A DNA stretch of 64,000 bases. Origin: JAQVXR01 sp050945755 (GTDB lineage Bacteria > Bacillota > Dehalobacteriia > Dehalobacteriales > Dehalobacteriaceae). The stretch covers positions 1 to 64,000 of the forward strand of contig JBMNTN010000002.1 in NCBI GenBank assembly GCA_050945755.1. Reading direction: 5' to 3'. This document shows, piece by piece, positions 43,244 through 52,402 of the stretch (within the stretch, counting starts at the first letter, position 1; each line of letters opens with the position of its first letter). The translations under genes and the position numbers were made by a program. The notes under the pieces were generated by a model. It worked only from the letters and a program-made list of their open reading frames with translations. It was not told where the DNA came from and searched no databases.

Positions 43244-43370
43244 TAAAATTGAAAGCATGTCAACGGGACAACGGACATTTCGCCCTTTAAGGTGGAGTGA
43301 ATTCATAGTTCTAAAGAAAGTAATTTATCTAAAAAAAATTTATGTTTTAGAAAAGGGAGGGAAAAGTTTA

Positions 43371-44849
43371 ATGGAAAGGTTTGATATTCTGCGTGATATT
43401 GCAGAACGAACTGGGGGTGACATTTATTTAGGGGTAGTAGGTCCTGTCCGGACAGGGAAGTCTACCTTCATCAAAAGGTTCATGGAATTGCTTGTCCTTC
43501 CCAATATTGAAGAATTCCATGAACGGGAAAGAGCGCAAGATGAACTGCCCCAAAGTGGTGCCGGTCGTACCATTATGACTACGGAGCCTAAATTTATTCC
43601 ATCTGAGGCAGTGGAAATTGCTGTCCGGGACGGTATTGAGATGAGGGTTAGGTTAGTAGATTGTGTTGGTTATGCTGTTCCCGGTGCTCTTGGCTTTGAG
43701 GAAGAGGAAGGACCAAGAATGGTACGCACTCCTTGGTTTGATGAGGAGATTCCTTTTCAGGAAGCTGCAGAAATTGGTACCAGAAAAGTGATTGCTGACC
43801 ACTCAACCATTGGCATTGTCATTGTGACAGATGGCAGTGTTACAGATATTAGTAGAGAAAGTTACATTGAAGCAGAAGAACGGGTAATTTTTGAACTAAA
43901 AGAATTAAACAAACCGTTTTTGGTTCTTTTAAACTCTATACATCCCTATGCACCTGAGACATTATCCCTGGTTGAGAATTTATCGGATAAGTACAACGTG
44001 ACAGTGATACCTATTAATGCCAGTGCAATGGACAATGATGATATAATGAAGATTCTTCAGCAGTCGCTTTATGAGTTTCCTGTCACTGAAGTTAACATTA
44101 ATCTTCCCCGGTGGATAGAAGAATTGGATAGCAAACATTGGCTGCGTTCTCAATTTGAAGACAGTGTGAAAACTGCCATAACGGGCGTCCGTCGTTTGCG
44201 TGATATTGACAAGGCTCTTGAAGAGATGGGAAGACCGGAAATTATAGAAAGCGTTTTTCTCAGGCATATGAATCTGGGTACCGGTGTGGCATCAATTGAA
44301 TTGACCGCTCAAGAAGGTTTATTTTATCGAGTTCTGGAAGAGATTGCCGGAACAGCAATTGAAGGTGAGCATACGATCCTTCGCTTAATTACCGATTACT
44401 CCTATGCCAATCGAGAATGGAGTAAAGTGGCAAGTGCCATGGAAGAAGTCAAAACTAATGGCTACGGAGTAGTAACGCCGCGCTTGGATGAGATGTTTAT
44501 GGAAGAACCTGAGCTGATTAAACAGGGAGGACGTTTTGGAGTAAAGTTAAAGGCCAGCGCTCCTAGTTTTCATCTGATTCGAGCAAATATCTCTACAGAA
44601 ATTACTCCTTTAATTGGTACAGAAAAACAATGTGAGGAATTGGTTCGGTATATTCTCGATGAATTTGAAGATGACCCGCAAAAAATCTGGAATACCAATA
44701 TTTTTGGCAAGTCCCTCCACGAGCTTGTTCAAGAGGGGATTCAAGGGAAGCTTTACCGGATGCCGGAAAATGCTCAAGTTAAACTTCAGGAAACACTTCA
44801 ACGTATTGTGAATGATGGAGGCGGAGGTCTCATCTGCATTATACTTTAG
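43371..44849 (+). CDS. spoIVA: Stage IV sporulation protein A (spore coat basement ATPase)
   Basis: A 492-residue protein, the same length as B. subtilis SpoIVA. The Walker A motif is GPVRTGKSTF (24-33), followed by the switch-like DCVGYAVPGA, the NSIHPYAPET segment and the conserved C-terminus GGLICIIL. SpoIVA hydrolyses ATP and polymerises on the outer forespore membrane to form the base of the coat. The ATG at 43371 has AAGGGAGGG upstream. An in-frame extension to 43113 is not supported. It is monocistronic. Confidence 0.97.
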   Translation: MERFDILRDIAERTGGDIYLGVVGPVRTGKSTFIKRFMELLVLPNIEEFHERERAQDELPQSGAGRTIMTTEPKFIPSEAVEIAVRDGIEMRVRLVDCVGYAVPGALGFEEEEGPRMVRTPWFDEEIPFQEAAEIGTRKVIADHSTIGIVIVTDGSVTDISRESYIEAEERVIFELKELNKPFLVLLNSIHPYAPETLSLVENLSDKYNVTVIPINASAMDNDDIMKILQQSLYEFPVTEVNINLPRWIEELDSKHWLRSQFEDSVKTAITGVRRLRDIDKALEEMGRPEIIESVFLRHMNLGTGVASIELTAQEGLFYRVLEEIAGTAIEGEHTILRLITDYSYANREWSKVASAMEEVKTNGYGVVTPRLDEMFMEEPELIKQGGRFGVKLKASAPSFHLIRANISTEITPLIGTEKQCEELVRYILDEFEDDPQKIWNTNIFGKSLHELVQEGIQGKLYRMPENAQVKLQETLQRIVNDGGGGLICIIL

Positions 44850-44890
44850 TAGACGTCTGGATATAATAAATTAAAATGTTCCGGTTCAAA

Positions 44891-44910
44891 AAGGCGGCAT
44901 CAGCCGCCTT
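44891..44910 (+). repeat. Perfect 8-bp hairpin downstream of spoIVA
   Basis: AAGGCGGC / GCCGCCTT close on a four-base ATCA loop, without a T tract. It may be a weak terminator or an RNA-stabilising 3' stem. Confidence 0.5.
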
Positions 44911-44995
44911 ACGACTTAGAAAAGAGGTTATTAAGTTTTACTATCAACATTCTATTTCCAGTCTGAATACTGCCTAACCCCTAGGAAATGATACC

Positions 44996-45035
44996 GTTAC
45001 AAAAAAAGGTGGCATGTGCCCCCTTTTTTTGTAAC
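44996..45035. terminator. Very long inverted repeat before the Asp-family operon
   Basis: GTTACAAAAAAAGGTGGC pairs with GCCCCCTTTTTTTGTAAC over a four-base loop (ATGT), 18 pairs with a single mismatch. The T tract is inside the stem arm, so it can terminate on either strand. The 44850-45156 stretch otherwise holds only this and the 8-bp hairpin at 44891-44910; no gene was seen. Confidence 0.65.
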
Positions 45036-45156
45036 TTTTATTAAAGTAAAGCTCTGTCACAAAAAATATCTTGCATGAAAAACAATTATTTTGTATACTG
45101 TTCGCAGTAAACGGATAAAAGTGCGCTATATGCAAACACAAGAAAGGGGGTAGGCT

Positions 45157-45603
45157 ATGGAAAAACATATTCAGTATTTTATTGTTTCGGAGGAAGTACT
45201 CCCTGAGGCAATGGTTAAAACAGCAAGAGTAAAAGAAGCATTAGCAAAAGGAAAAGCAGCAACAATAAACCAGGCTGTAAAAAAGGTAGGAATCAGTCGC
45301 AGCGCCTTCTATAAATACCGAGACGGTATTTTTCCTTTTTATCAAGAAAGAAAAGAAAAAATTATTACAATTAATTTGACACTGGAACACCGCTACGGTG
45401 CTCTGTCCGACGTCATAAATACTATTGCTTCGGTCCAGGCCAACATTTTAACTATTAATCAAAGTCTTCCCTTGCAAGGTATGGCTAATCTTACCCTTTC
45501 TTTGGATACAGCCGGCATGCAGGTTGACATACCCGGACTAATTGCAATGCTGCAGAATCTAAACAGTGTTATAAAAGCGGAACTTGTCGGGCAGAGTGTC
45601 TAA
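45157..45603 (+). CDS. ACT-domain protein (UPF0735/PheB-like)
   Basis: A 148-residue protein. An N-terminal helix-turn-helix-like stretch (KGKAATINQAVKKVGISRSA followed by FYKYRDGIFPF) precedes an ACT domain (about 70-140, TINLTLEHRYGALSDVINTI). It fits the UPF0735 ACT family, annotated PheB in some Bacilli. It starts the ACT-hom-thrB-lysC group, so it may be an amino-acid-sensing regulator of the aspartate pathway. AAAGGGGG lies before the ATG. Confidence 0.82.
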   Translation: MEKHIQYFIVSEEVLPEAMVKTARVKEALAKGKAATINQAVKKVGISRSAFYKYRDGIFPFYQERKEKIITINLTLEHRYGALSDVINTIASVQANILTINQSLPLQGMANLTLSLDTAGMQVDIPGLIAMLQNLNSVIKAELVGQSV

Positions 45604-45681
45604 AAAAATAGAAGCAATTATCCTGGGAGAAAACTGTTAATAGGATTCATGTTGCTTAAAAACCTAAGGAGGGAACAAAAT

Positions 45682-46992
45682 TTGCAGAGACTAAATATAA
45701 ATGTGGCCGTAATGGGAATGGGCACTGTTGGCTCAGGGGTAGTAAAGGTTTTATTAAATAATCAGGAAAGTATCGCCCAAAAAGTTGGCGCTACAATTAA
45801 AGTCAAAAAGATTTTGGACAAAAACATGGAAAGTGTTCTTCCTAAAATTCAAGATTTAAATTTAAATGAGGACATATTGACCAATGATTTAAAGGATATC
45901 CTTGATGATCAGGAAATTGATATTGTGGTGGAAACCATTGGTGGGATTGAACCAGCCCAAAGTATCATTATGCAGGTTTTAGCAGTGGGAAAAAGCGTTG
46001 TCACCGCTAATAAGGATTTGATTGCTTCCCACGGCAAAGAGCTTTTTGATGTAGCCAAAAAACAGCATGTAGACTTGTTTTTTGAAGCCAGTGTGGCCGG
46101 AGGGATTCCCATTATCCAATCCTTAAAAGAGAGCCTGGCGGGGAATCATATCAAACAAATTGTAGGAATTGTCAATGGAACCACTAATTATATTCTCTCA
46201 AAAATGACAGCAGAAGGAAAAGATTTTGAAGATGTGTTGAAAGAGGCGCAAGAATTGGGCTATGCAGAAGCTGATCCTACTTCAGATGTGGGAGGCTTTG
46301 ATGCGGCGAGAAAAATGGCGATTCTGGCCTCAATAGCATTTAATACGCGCATCACTGATGCCCAGGTTTATGTTGAAGGGATCACTAATATTTCCCGTTT
46401 GGATATTGCATATGCAAAAGAACTAGGTTATGTTATTAAGCTGGTTGGTATGACAAAAGAAGAAAACAATGAGGTGGAAGTACACGTACACCCGGCTATG
46501 ATTCCGGTTGAACATCCTTTAAGTGCGGTCAATGATGCTTTTAATGCCGTATTTGTGGAAGGGGATGCCGTGGGCAAAACCATGTTCTATGGCCGGGGTG
46601 CGGGAGAACTACCCACAGCCAGTGCAGTTGTCGGTGATATTATTGCCGCTGCGCGCAATATTCAATATAATTCATGCGGTCGTCTTGGCTGCACCTGTTT
46701 TGAAAATAAGCGGATAAAGCCCATCGGTGAAGTAAAAGCTAAGTTTTATTTAAGGTTGATGGCCAAGGATCGACCCGGAGTACTTGCCAGTATTGCCGCA
46801 GTTTTAGGAAACCAAAATGTTAGCATAGCTACAGTAGTACAAAAACGTACGGACAAGCAAGGTCGGGCAGAACTGGTATTTATTACCCACCTGGTAGAAG
46901 AACAAAATCTTAGAGATGCTATTTCTATTATAAAAGGTCTTTCCACCGTTGAGAGTATTGAAAATATAATTCGGGTAGAAGATAATATTTAG
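45682..46992 (+). CDS. hom: Homoserine dehydrogenase
   Basis: A 436-residue enzyme reducing aspartate semialdehyde to homoserine. The NAD-binding VAVMGMGTVGSGVVKVL is at the start, then the TANKDLIASHG and GIVNGTTNYILSKM segments with the catalytic region EAQELGYAEADPTSDVGGFD. A C-terminal ACT domain (AKDRPGVLASIAAVLGNQNV) gives allosteric control. TTG 45682 is preferred because AAGGAGGG lies 8 bases upstream; an ATG at 45649 would add 11 residues. Confidence 0.94.
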   Translation: MQRLNINVAVMGMGTVGSGVVKVLLNNQESIAQKVGATIKVKKILDKNMESVLPKIQDLNLNEDILTNDLKDILDDQEIDIVVETIGGIEPAQSIIMQVLAVGKSVVTANKDLIASHGKELFDVAKKQHVDLFFEASVAGGIPIIQSLKESLAGNHIKQIVGIVNGTTNYILSKMTAEGKDFEDVLKEAQELGYAEADPTSDVGGFDAARKMAILASIAFNTRITDAQVYVEGITNISRLDIAYAKELGYVIKLVGMTKEENNEVEVHVHPAMIPVEHPLSAVNDAFNAVFVEGDAVGKTMFYGRGAGELPTASAVVGDIIAAARNIQYNSCGRLGCTCFENKRIKPIGEVKAKFYLRLMAKDRPGVLASIAAVLGNQNVSIATVVQKRTDKQGRAELVFITHLVEEQNLRDAISIIKGLSTVESIENIIRVEDNI

Positions 46993-47024
46993 TTTTCTAT
47001 CAGTAAGAGAAAGCGAGAGAAAAA

Positions 47025-47924
47025 ATGGTTAAAGTAAGAGTTCCCGCAACATCAGCAAACCTTGGACCAGGATATGATACTATGGGAATGGCTTTTAACC
47101 TTTATAACTATGTTACAATGGAAGAGAGCGGAACCGATTTAAGCATCTTGGTGCAAGGAGAAGGTAAAGGAGACGTTCCTCTAAACGATGATAACATTGT
47201 TTTCCAGGCTGCCTGCCAGGTTTTTCAGGAGGTAGATTATCATCCCAAAGGTCTAAAAATTTTACTTGAAAATAATATTCCGGTCGCGCGCGGGTTGGGC
47301 AGCTCAGCATCGATCATTGTAGGGGGATTGATGGCAGCCAATATTATTTCCGGAGAAAAACTGGACAGGGAACACTTATTACAGTTGGCCATCAAAATGG
47401 AAGGACATCCGGATAATGTAGCTCCCGCCTTTTTGGGCGGCGTTGTAGTAACTGCCGGAATGAATGAACAGCTTAAGTATATGAAAATTGAACCGCCCCT
47501 TGGTTTAAACGCAGTCGCTGCCATTCCCGATTTTCCACTGGCGACTAAAACTGCCCGGGAGGCAGTACCTAAGGATGTTTCCCTGTCTGATGCGGTCTTT
47601 AATATTGGGCATGCTTCTTTATTAGTTGCAGCACTGATGAAATCTGATTTTAATCTTTTGGGAAAGGTGATGGAAGACAAAATACATCAGAAATACCGGG
47701 CACCACTAATTCCCGGAATGGAGAAAGTTTTTGCGGCGGCAAAAAAGGCAGGAGCCATTTCTGTAACTCTCAGCGGCGCAGGACCAACATTAATAGCTTT
47801 TACTTTGGGAAAGGAAAAACAAATCGCTCAGGCTATGAAAGATGGTTTTGCTCATTTTAATATTAATTGCAGAACTATATATCTTGTTCCCGAAAGGGAT
47901 GGCGCAGTAGTGATGCTTAAATAA
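47025..47924 (+). CDS. thrB: Homoserine kinase
   Basis: A 299-residue GHMP kinase that phosphorylates homoserine in threonine synthesis. The characteristic substrate-binding start VRVPATSANLGPGYDTMGMA and the ATP-binding PVARGLGSSASIIVGGL motif are present; VTLSGAGPTLIAF lies near the C-terminus. It lies 32 bases after hom and 63 before lysC, in the same orientation. Confidence 0.95.
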   Translation: MVKVRVPATSANLGPGYDTMGMAFNLYNYVTMEESGTDLSILVQGEGKGDVPLNDDNIVFQAACQVFQEVDYHPKGLKILLENNIPVARGLGSSASIIVGGLMAANIISGEKLDREHLLQLAIKMEGHPDNVAPAFLGGVVVTAGMNEQLKYMKIEPPLGLNAVAAIPDFPLATKTAREAVPKDVSLSDAVFNIGHASLLVAALMKSDFNLLGKVMEDKIHQKYRAPLIPGMEKVFAAAKKAGAISVTLSGAGPTLIAFTLGKEKQIAQAMKDGFAHFNINCRTIYLVPERDGAVVMLK

Positions 47925-47987
47925 AACCGGTAAGAAAAAGAAATATACCGGAATAAACTTAATATGGAGTTGGGGGAAGATAACACA

Positions 47988-49220
47988 ATGGGAATTGTTG
48001 TACAAAAGTTTGGCGGCAGTTCTGTTGCCGATGCAGAGTGTATTAAACGGGTTGCAAAGCGAGTAGGAGAAACATTTAAAGATGGGCATAAGGTTGTTGT
48101 CGTGGTCTCGGCCATGGGAGATACAACAGACTATCTTTTAGATTTGGCCGGTAAGATTACAGATAATCCTCCTAAGAGGGAATTGGATATGCTGCTTGCT
48201 ACGGGCGAACAGCAGTCAATTGCCCTTTTATCTATGGCGTTAGACAAACTGGGTTATTCCGCAGTTTCTTTAACAGGTCAGCAGGCAGGAATTTTCACCA
48301 ATCAAGTGCATGCCAAATCAAAGATTCTCTGGATAAATTGTGAACGTTTGGAAGAAGAGCTAACCCAAAATCATATTGTGATTGTTGCCGGATTTCAGGG
48401 GGTTACGGAAAGAAATGAAATTACTACTTTAGGCCGGGGCGGGTCAGACACCAGCGCCGTTGCTTTGGCGGCAGCGCTGAAGGCAGATGTATGTGAAATC
48501 TTTACCGATGTTGACGGAGTATATACTGCAGACCCAAGAATTGTCCCTGATGCCAGGAAGCTTGAGACGATCTCTTATGACGAAATGTTAGAATTGGCAA
48601 GTCTTGGAGCACTTGTTCTTCAGCCCCGTAGTGTAGAAGTGGCTAAACAGTTTGGTGTCAAGATACATGTCAGATCAAGTTTTAATCATAATCCAGGAAC
48701 GATTGTTCAGGAGGTTAGGGAAATGAAACAACAAATGGAAAAGGAAATAGTGGTAAGCGGTGTTGCTTCAGACTTAAATGTTGTTAAATTTACGATATTC
48801 GATATTCCTGATAAACCGGGAACTGCCAGTAAATTGTTTCGCGCTCTCGCTGATGATATGATTAACGTTGATATGATTATCCAGAGCCAGCAGCGGGATG
48901 ACATTAATGATATTTCTTTTACTGTGACAAGAGATGACAGGGAAAAGACTAAAGAAGTGATTGCAAAAATCAAAGATATCATTGGTGGCAGAAATTATTC
49001 CTATGAAAATAATGTGGCAAAAGTCTCCGTTGTCGGGGCCGGAATGATTACAAATCCCGGTGTTGCGGCAAGAATGTTTGAAACCCTGGCAGAAAACGAT
49101 ATTAATATTGAAATGATATCCACATCGGAAATCAAGGTTTCCTGCATCATTAAAGCTGAATTTGCGCAAAAAGCGGTAGCGGCACTGCACAGTGCATTTG
49201 AATTAGGAGAGAATAAGTAG
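47988..49220 (+). CDS. lysC: Aspartate kinase
   Basis: A 410-residue aspartokinase opening the lysine/threonine/methionine pathway. The catalytic [20 protein letters not shown] is at the start, [20 protein letters not shown] in the middle, and two C-terminal ACT domains (about 265-400) bind feedback inhibitors. An internal ribosome site for a separate beta subunit is known in Bacillus and was not sought here in detail. The ATG at 47988 is preferred over 47964 because TGGGGGAAG precedes it. Confidence 0.95.
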   Translation: MGIVVQKFGGSSVADAECIKRVAKRVGETFKDGHKVVVVVSAMGDTTDYLLDLAGKITDNPPKRELDMLLATGEQQSIALLSMALDKLGYSAVSLTGQQAGIFTNQVHAKSKILWINCERLEEELTQNHIVIVAGFQGVTERNEITTLGRGGSDTSAVALAAALKADVCEIFTDVDGVYTADPRIVPDARKLETISYDEMLELASLGALVLQPRSVEVAKQFGVKIHVRSSFNHNPGTIVQEVREMKQQMEKEIVVSGVASDLNVVKFTIFDIPDKPGTASKLFRALADDMINVDMIIQSQQRDDINDISFTVTRDDREKTKEVIAKIKDIIGGRNYSYENNVAKVSVVGAGMITNPGVAARMFETLAENDINIEMISTSEIKVSCIIKAEFAQKAVAALHSAFELGENK

Positions 49221-49229
49221 CTTTAATTC

Positions 49230-49258
49230 TTGACAGGGTTGATTTTATGTTATAAAAT
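49230..49258 (+). promoter_or_regulatory. Promoter of the tRNA-Pro gene
   Basis: TTGACA (49230-49235) and TAAAAT (49253-49258) are 17 bases apart, and the tRNA begins 15 bases after the -10. Confidence 0.65.
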
Positions 49259-49272
49259 TATCAGTGTCGTTA

Positions 49273-49350
49273 CGGGGCGTAGCTCAGTTTGGCTAGAGCG
49301 CTACCTTGGGGTGGTAGAGGCCGCACGTTCAAGTCGTGTCGCTCCGACCA
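49273..49350 (+). tRNA. tRNA-Pro (anticodon GGG)
   Basis: The acceptor stem CGGGGCG pairs with CGCTCCG (one G-T), the anticodon stem CTACC pairs with GGTAG, and the loop TTGGGGT gives anticodon GGG. The T arm contains GTTCAAGTC and the 3' CCA is encoded. The length is 78 bases. Confidence 0.95.
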
Positions 49351-49360
49351 GTAAAATTTT

Positions 49361-49388
49361 AGAGTCGCAAAAGATTGCGACTCTTTAT
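49361..49388. terminator. Terminator after tRNA-Pro, probably bidirectional
   Basis: AGAGTCGCA pairs with TGCGACTCT and is followed by TTATTT. The minus strand also has a T-rich end, so it can serve the small gene at 49443-49643. Confidence 0.8.
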
Positions 49389-49442
49389 TTGTATTAGGGT
49401 TTTGCAAAATATCTAGCAGTTAGTTACTTTTTATATCCTTCT

Positions 49443-49643
49443 TCATATATCTTCTTCGGTTCCGGCGTCCATTGCGGTTCCATGTCCGGTATCGTCAATA
49501 AGATCTGTAGAATTAATTAAGGGGATGATGTCAGGTTCCGGTACTTCCAGCATGCCCAAAAATTCAACGTTTAAATTATGCGGACCGGCAATAGTATCTC
49601 CAACAGGGATGCTAAGCTTTTGTTTATTTTCTTTATGATTCAT
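49443..49643 (-). CDS. Small acidic hypothetical protein
   Basis: A 66-residue protein beginning MNHKENKQKLSIPVGDTIAG and ending in an acidic tail (MDAGTEEDI). It has an excellent ribosome site on the minus strand, AAAGGAGG, 8 bases before the ATG, which makes translation likely. No family is recognised, no cysteine pattern or membrane segment is visible. Its terminator is shared with tRNA-Pro. It lies downstream of hsp20 on the same strand with a gap of 141 bases. Confidence 0.6.
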   Translation of the reverse strand: MNHKENKQKLSIPVGDTIAGPHNLNVEFLGMLEVPEPDIIPLINSTDLIDDTGHGTAMDAGTEEDI

Positions 49644-49784
49644 GATGATATCCTCCTTTTTTATAGTTAAAGGGAAGATGAGATTTATTATGTATCATTG
49701 TAAAAACTATTCAATGGGACAAGGGAAGTAGTATCGTAAGATAATAGAACCGGCTCGAAAATGTGACCGATTTTTTTTAAAAAT

Positions 49785-50222
49785 TTAATTAAACTGTACA
49801 TCAATTCTCTTTTCCGGAAGATTTTTCTGTATGGGCATGCGAATCTCAAGAACTCCGTTTTTGTATGTAGCTTTAACATTTTCAGGAGAAACAGGAGAAG
49901 GCAAAGTAATGGATCGTTGGAAACGACCGATAAAGCGCTCCTGCCTATGAATATGCTCTTCTTTAATTTCATTAACCCTTTTAATAGTTCCACTGATGGT
50001 TAAGACGTTATTATCAATGTCTATGTTTATGTCTTCTTTTTTCTCAATGCCTGGGATATCACATGAAGCAACTATTTCGTTATCTGTTTTGTAAATATCA
50101 ACGTTGGGAATACCATATTGTTGTCCGAATTTTCCGGGGATAAAATCGTTTGTAAAGAAACGGTTTAATTCCCTTTGCATATTTTCAAGATGTCGGAATG
50201 GTTCGTAAGGAATTAAAGACAT
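49785..50222 (-). CDS. Hsp20/alpha-crystallin family small heat-shock protein
   Basis: A 145-residue protein with a short N-terminus (MSLIPYEPFRHLENM), the alpha-crystallin domain from about residue 40 (PNVDIYKTDNEIVASCDIPG), the ATYKNGVLEIRMP motif and a short tail. It binds unfolded proteins. ATG 50222 is chosen because GGAGGT lies 6 bases before it; an upstream alternative adds five residues. No CIRCE element was recognised in the 50223-50543 stretch, which otherwise holds the rimP promoter and leader. Confidence 0.92.
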   Translation of the reverse strand: MSLIPYEPFRHLENMQRELNRFFTNDFIPGKFGQQYGIPNVDIYKTDNEIVASCDIPGIEKKEDINIDIDNNVLTISGTIKRVNEIKEEHIHRQERFIGRFQRSITLPSPVSPENVKATYKNGVLEIRMPIQKNLPEKRIDVQFN

Positions 50223-50330
50223 TATCAATACCTCCATGAGTTTAATTTATTAAAATGATTCCCGTAGCATAATTCTATTATGCGCTATTTTATCTGAAAG
50301 ATTGGCTATTAGACCGCGCCATTTTTACAC

Positions 50331-50358
50331 TTGTCAAACTTCCAATTTGTGTTATAAT
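50331..50358 (+). promoter_or_regulatory. Sigma-A-type promoter of the rimP-nusA-infB operon
   Basis: TTGTCA (50331-50336) and TATAAT (50353-50358) are 16 bases apart. The region 50223-50543 contains this promoter, a leader and a hairpin, no gene. Confidence 0.65.
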
Positions 50359-50393
50359 GGTTAAGGTATATATTTGAAGAAGATTGTGTCAAG

Positions 50394-50419
50394 GAGAGTG
50401 GGTTTAAGCCCACTTTTTC
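50394..50419 (+). terminator. Leader hairpin/attenuator before rimP
   Basis: AGTGGG pairs with CCCACT (plus inner T-A/G pairs) and is followed by TTTTTCC. It lies about 35 bases after the promoter and 125 bases before rimP, so it can stop transcription early. In B. subtilis NusA autoregulates its own operon through a leader terminator, which this resembles. Confidence 0.6.
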
Positions 50420-50543
50420 CTTTAAATCGGTGATTACTGTTTTCAGTAGAAATGGTTTTGACCCCGCTATTTTAGTCAAGAATATTTTACCAGGTGCAGG
50501 GGTAATGATATAACATGGGTAAAGAGGTTTTAGGAGGATAAGG

Positions 50544-51008
50544 ATGTCGAAAGAGAACAAAACAGAAAAGGTCGTGCGGGAACTGGTACTGCCATTAATT
50601 GAAACTGATGGCTTTGAACTGGTTGATGTCGAATATCAAAAGGAAGGAAAGAACTGGGTCCTCCGGCTCTTTATTGATCACGAAGAGGGTATAGACCTGG
50701 ATGACTGTCAACATGTCAGTCATATTGTGAGTGAGATACTGGACGAAAAGGATCCTATTCCTCATCAATATTTGCTTGAGGTTTCATCCCCGGGAATTGA
50801 GAGACCGCTTAAGACAAAAAACGATTTTCTCCGCTTTCGCGGCCAAAAAGCTTTAATTAAGCTCTTTGTTCCCTCTGACGGTAAAAAGGAATTTACCGGG
50901 GAACTGTGCGGAGTAGATGATAATTATCTCGTAATTGAAACTAGCGATGGAGAAAAGAGAATTCAACTTGACCATATCGCCAAAGCTCATTTGGTTTATG
51001 AATTTTAA
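50544..51008 (+). CDS. rimP: Ribosome maturation factor RimP
   Basis: A 154-residue protein needed for 30S maturation. The LVDVEYQKEGKNWVLRLFID segment and the VSSPGIERPLKTKNDFLRF segment are diagnostic. AGGAGGATAAGG precedes the ATG. It is first in the rimP-nusA-rnpM-ylxQ-infB-rbfA operon. Confidence 0.96.
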   Translation: MSKENKTEKVVRELVLPLIETDGFELVDVEYQKEGKNWVLRLFIDHEEGIDLDDCQHVSHIVSEILDEKDPIPHQYLLEVSSPGIERPLKTKNDFLRFRGQKALIKLFVPSDGKKEFTGELCGVDDNYLVIETSDGEKRIQLDHIAKAHLVYEF

Positions 51009-51072
51009 AATTTGCTGCAAAAGTTAAAGAGGTATTGGTTTTAAGATTAAAATTTCATAGGGAGGTTTAATG

Positions 51073-52113
51073 ATGAATGTGGAATTTATTGACGCCCTTA
51101 GAGAACTGGAGAAGGAAAGGGGCATTGCCAAAGATATTCTTCTGGAAACTATTGAAGCGGCCTTAATTTCGGCATACAAAAAAAATTTTGGTTCATCACA
51201 AAATGTTCGGGTAGAGATTGATCGGGAAAGTGGAGAAATTCATGTTTATAACCGTAAGGATATTGTGGAATCAGTGGAAGATTCTCGAATAGAGATATCT
51301 TTAGAAGATGCTCGTAAGATGAACCCGGTTTTTGAAGTAGGTGATATTTTTGAAACAGAGGTAACTCCCCGTACCTTTGGGCGGATTGCAGCCCAAACAG
51401 CCAAGCAGGTAGTTGTGCAACGCATCAGAGAAGCGGAAAGGTCTATTATTTTTGATGAATATGTTAACCGAGAAGGTGACATTGTTACCGGGATCATTCA
51501 ACGTTATGAGATGAAAAATGTTTACATTGACTTGGGAAAAACAGAAGCTGTTTTAATGCCATCCGAACAAATTCCTCGGGAACAATATGAACAAGGAGAA
51601 AGAATAAAAACTTATATTCTGGAAGTAAAAAAAACCACCAAAGGGCCGCAAATTTTAGTTTCTCGTACCCACCCGGGCTTACTGAAGCGACTTTTTGAAT
51701 TGGAAGTTCCAGAAATCCATGATGGAACAGTAGAGATCAGATCTGTAGCAAGGGAAGCCGGGGCTCGGTCAAAGATTGCAGTCTTCAGCAAATTTGAAAA
51801 CGTTGATCCTGTTGGGGCCTGCGTTGGTCCCAAAGGCATGCGGGTACAGGCAATTGTGAGTGAACTGAAAGGTGAAAAAATAGATATTGTTAAATGGAGT
51901 GAAGATCCGGTAGTCTATGTTGAAAATGCTTTAAGTCCAGCTAAGGTCGTTTCTGTGATGGTAAATGCATCAGAAAAATTAGCGCAGGTTGTTGTTCCAG
52001 ACTACCAATTATCGCTGGCAATCGGCAAAGAAGGACAAAATGCCAGGTTGGCTGCGAAATTAACCGGATGGAAAATTGATATCAAAAGTGAATCACAAGT
52101 AGGAGAACAGTAG
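51073..52113 (+). CDS. nusA: Transcription termination/antitermination factor NusA
   Basis: A 346-residue NusA. The N-terminal RNA polymerase-binding domain is followed by an S1 domain (about 130-200, IVTGIIQRYEMKNVYIDLGK) and two KH domains (around KVVSVMVNA and LAIGKEGQNARLAAKLTG). GGAGGT is 6 bases before ATG 51073; ATG 51070 is the alternative. It binds the elongating polymerase and modulates pausing and termination. Confidence 0.97.
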   Translation: MNVEFIDALRELEKERGIAKDILLETIEAALISAYKKNFGSSQNVRVEIDRESGEIHVYNRKDIVESVEDSRIEISLEDARKMNPVFEVGDIFETEVTPRTFGRIAAQTAKQVVVQRIREAERSIIFDEYVNREGDIVTGIIQRYEMKNVYIDLGKTEAVLMPSEQIPREQYEQGERIKTYILEVKKTTKGPQILVSRTHPGLLKRLFELEVPEIHDGTVEIRSVAREAGARSKIAVFSKFENVDPVGACVGPKGMRVQAIVSELKGEKIDIVKWSEDPVVYVENALSPAKVVSVMVNASEKLAQVVVPDYQLSLAIGKEGQNARLAAKLTGWKIDIKSESQVGEQ

Positions 52114-52135
52114 GATTTAAGGGGGGTATGGGGAA

Positions 52136-52402
52136 ATGCGCATAAAGAAAATCCCCCAACGGATGTGTGTGGGGTGCAAGGAAATGAAAGCGAAAAGATC
52201 ATTGATTCGAGTGGTGCGAACACCTGAAGAGACAGTTATTATTGATGCTACTGGGAAAAAAGCCGGAAGGGGTGCTTATATTTGCCCAAACGAACAATGT
52301 CTAGAGTCAGCTATAAAATCTAAGGGTTTAGAAAAATCCTTAAAAATAAAAATTTCCCCGGAGATTTATGATATTTTAAAGGAGCAACTACCGATAGAAT
52401 GA
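52136..52402 (+). CDS. rnpM: RNase P modulator RnpM (YlxR)
   Basis: An 88-residue YlxR-family protein with the MCVGCKEMKAKRSLIRVVRT motif and KKAGRGAYICPNEQCLESAI. In B. subtilis YlxR was recently shown to modulate RNase P. It overlaps the next gene by four bases (ATGA). Confidence 0.94.
   Translation: MRIKKIPQRMCVGCKEMKAKRSLIRVVRTPEETVIIDATGKKAGRGAYICPNEQCLESAIKSKGLEKSLKIKISPEIYDILKEQLPIE

Noticed and set aside
43113..43370. In-frame N-terminal extension of spoIVA
   Set aside because: The length and start of the B. subtilis protein and the AAGGGAGGG site support ATG 43371.
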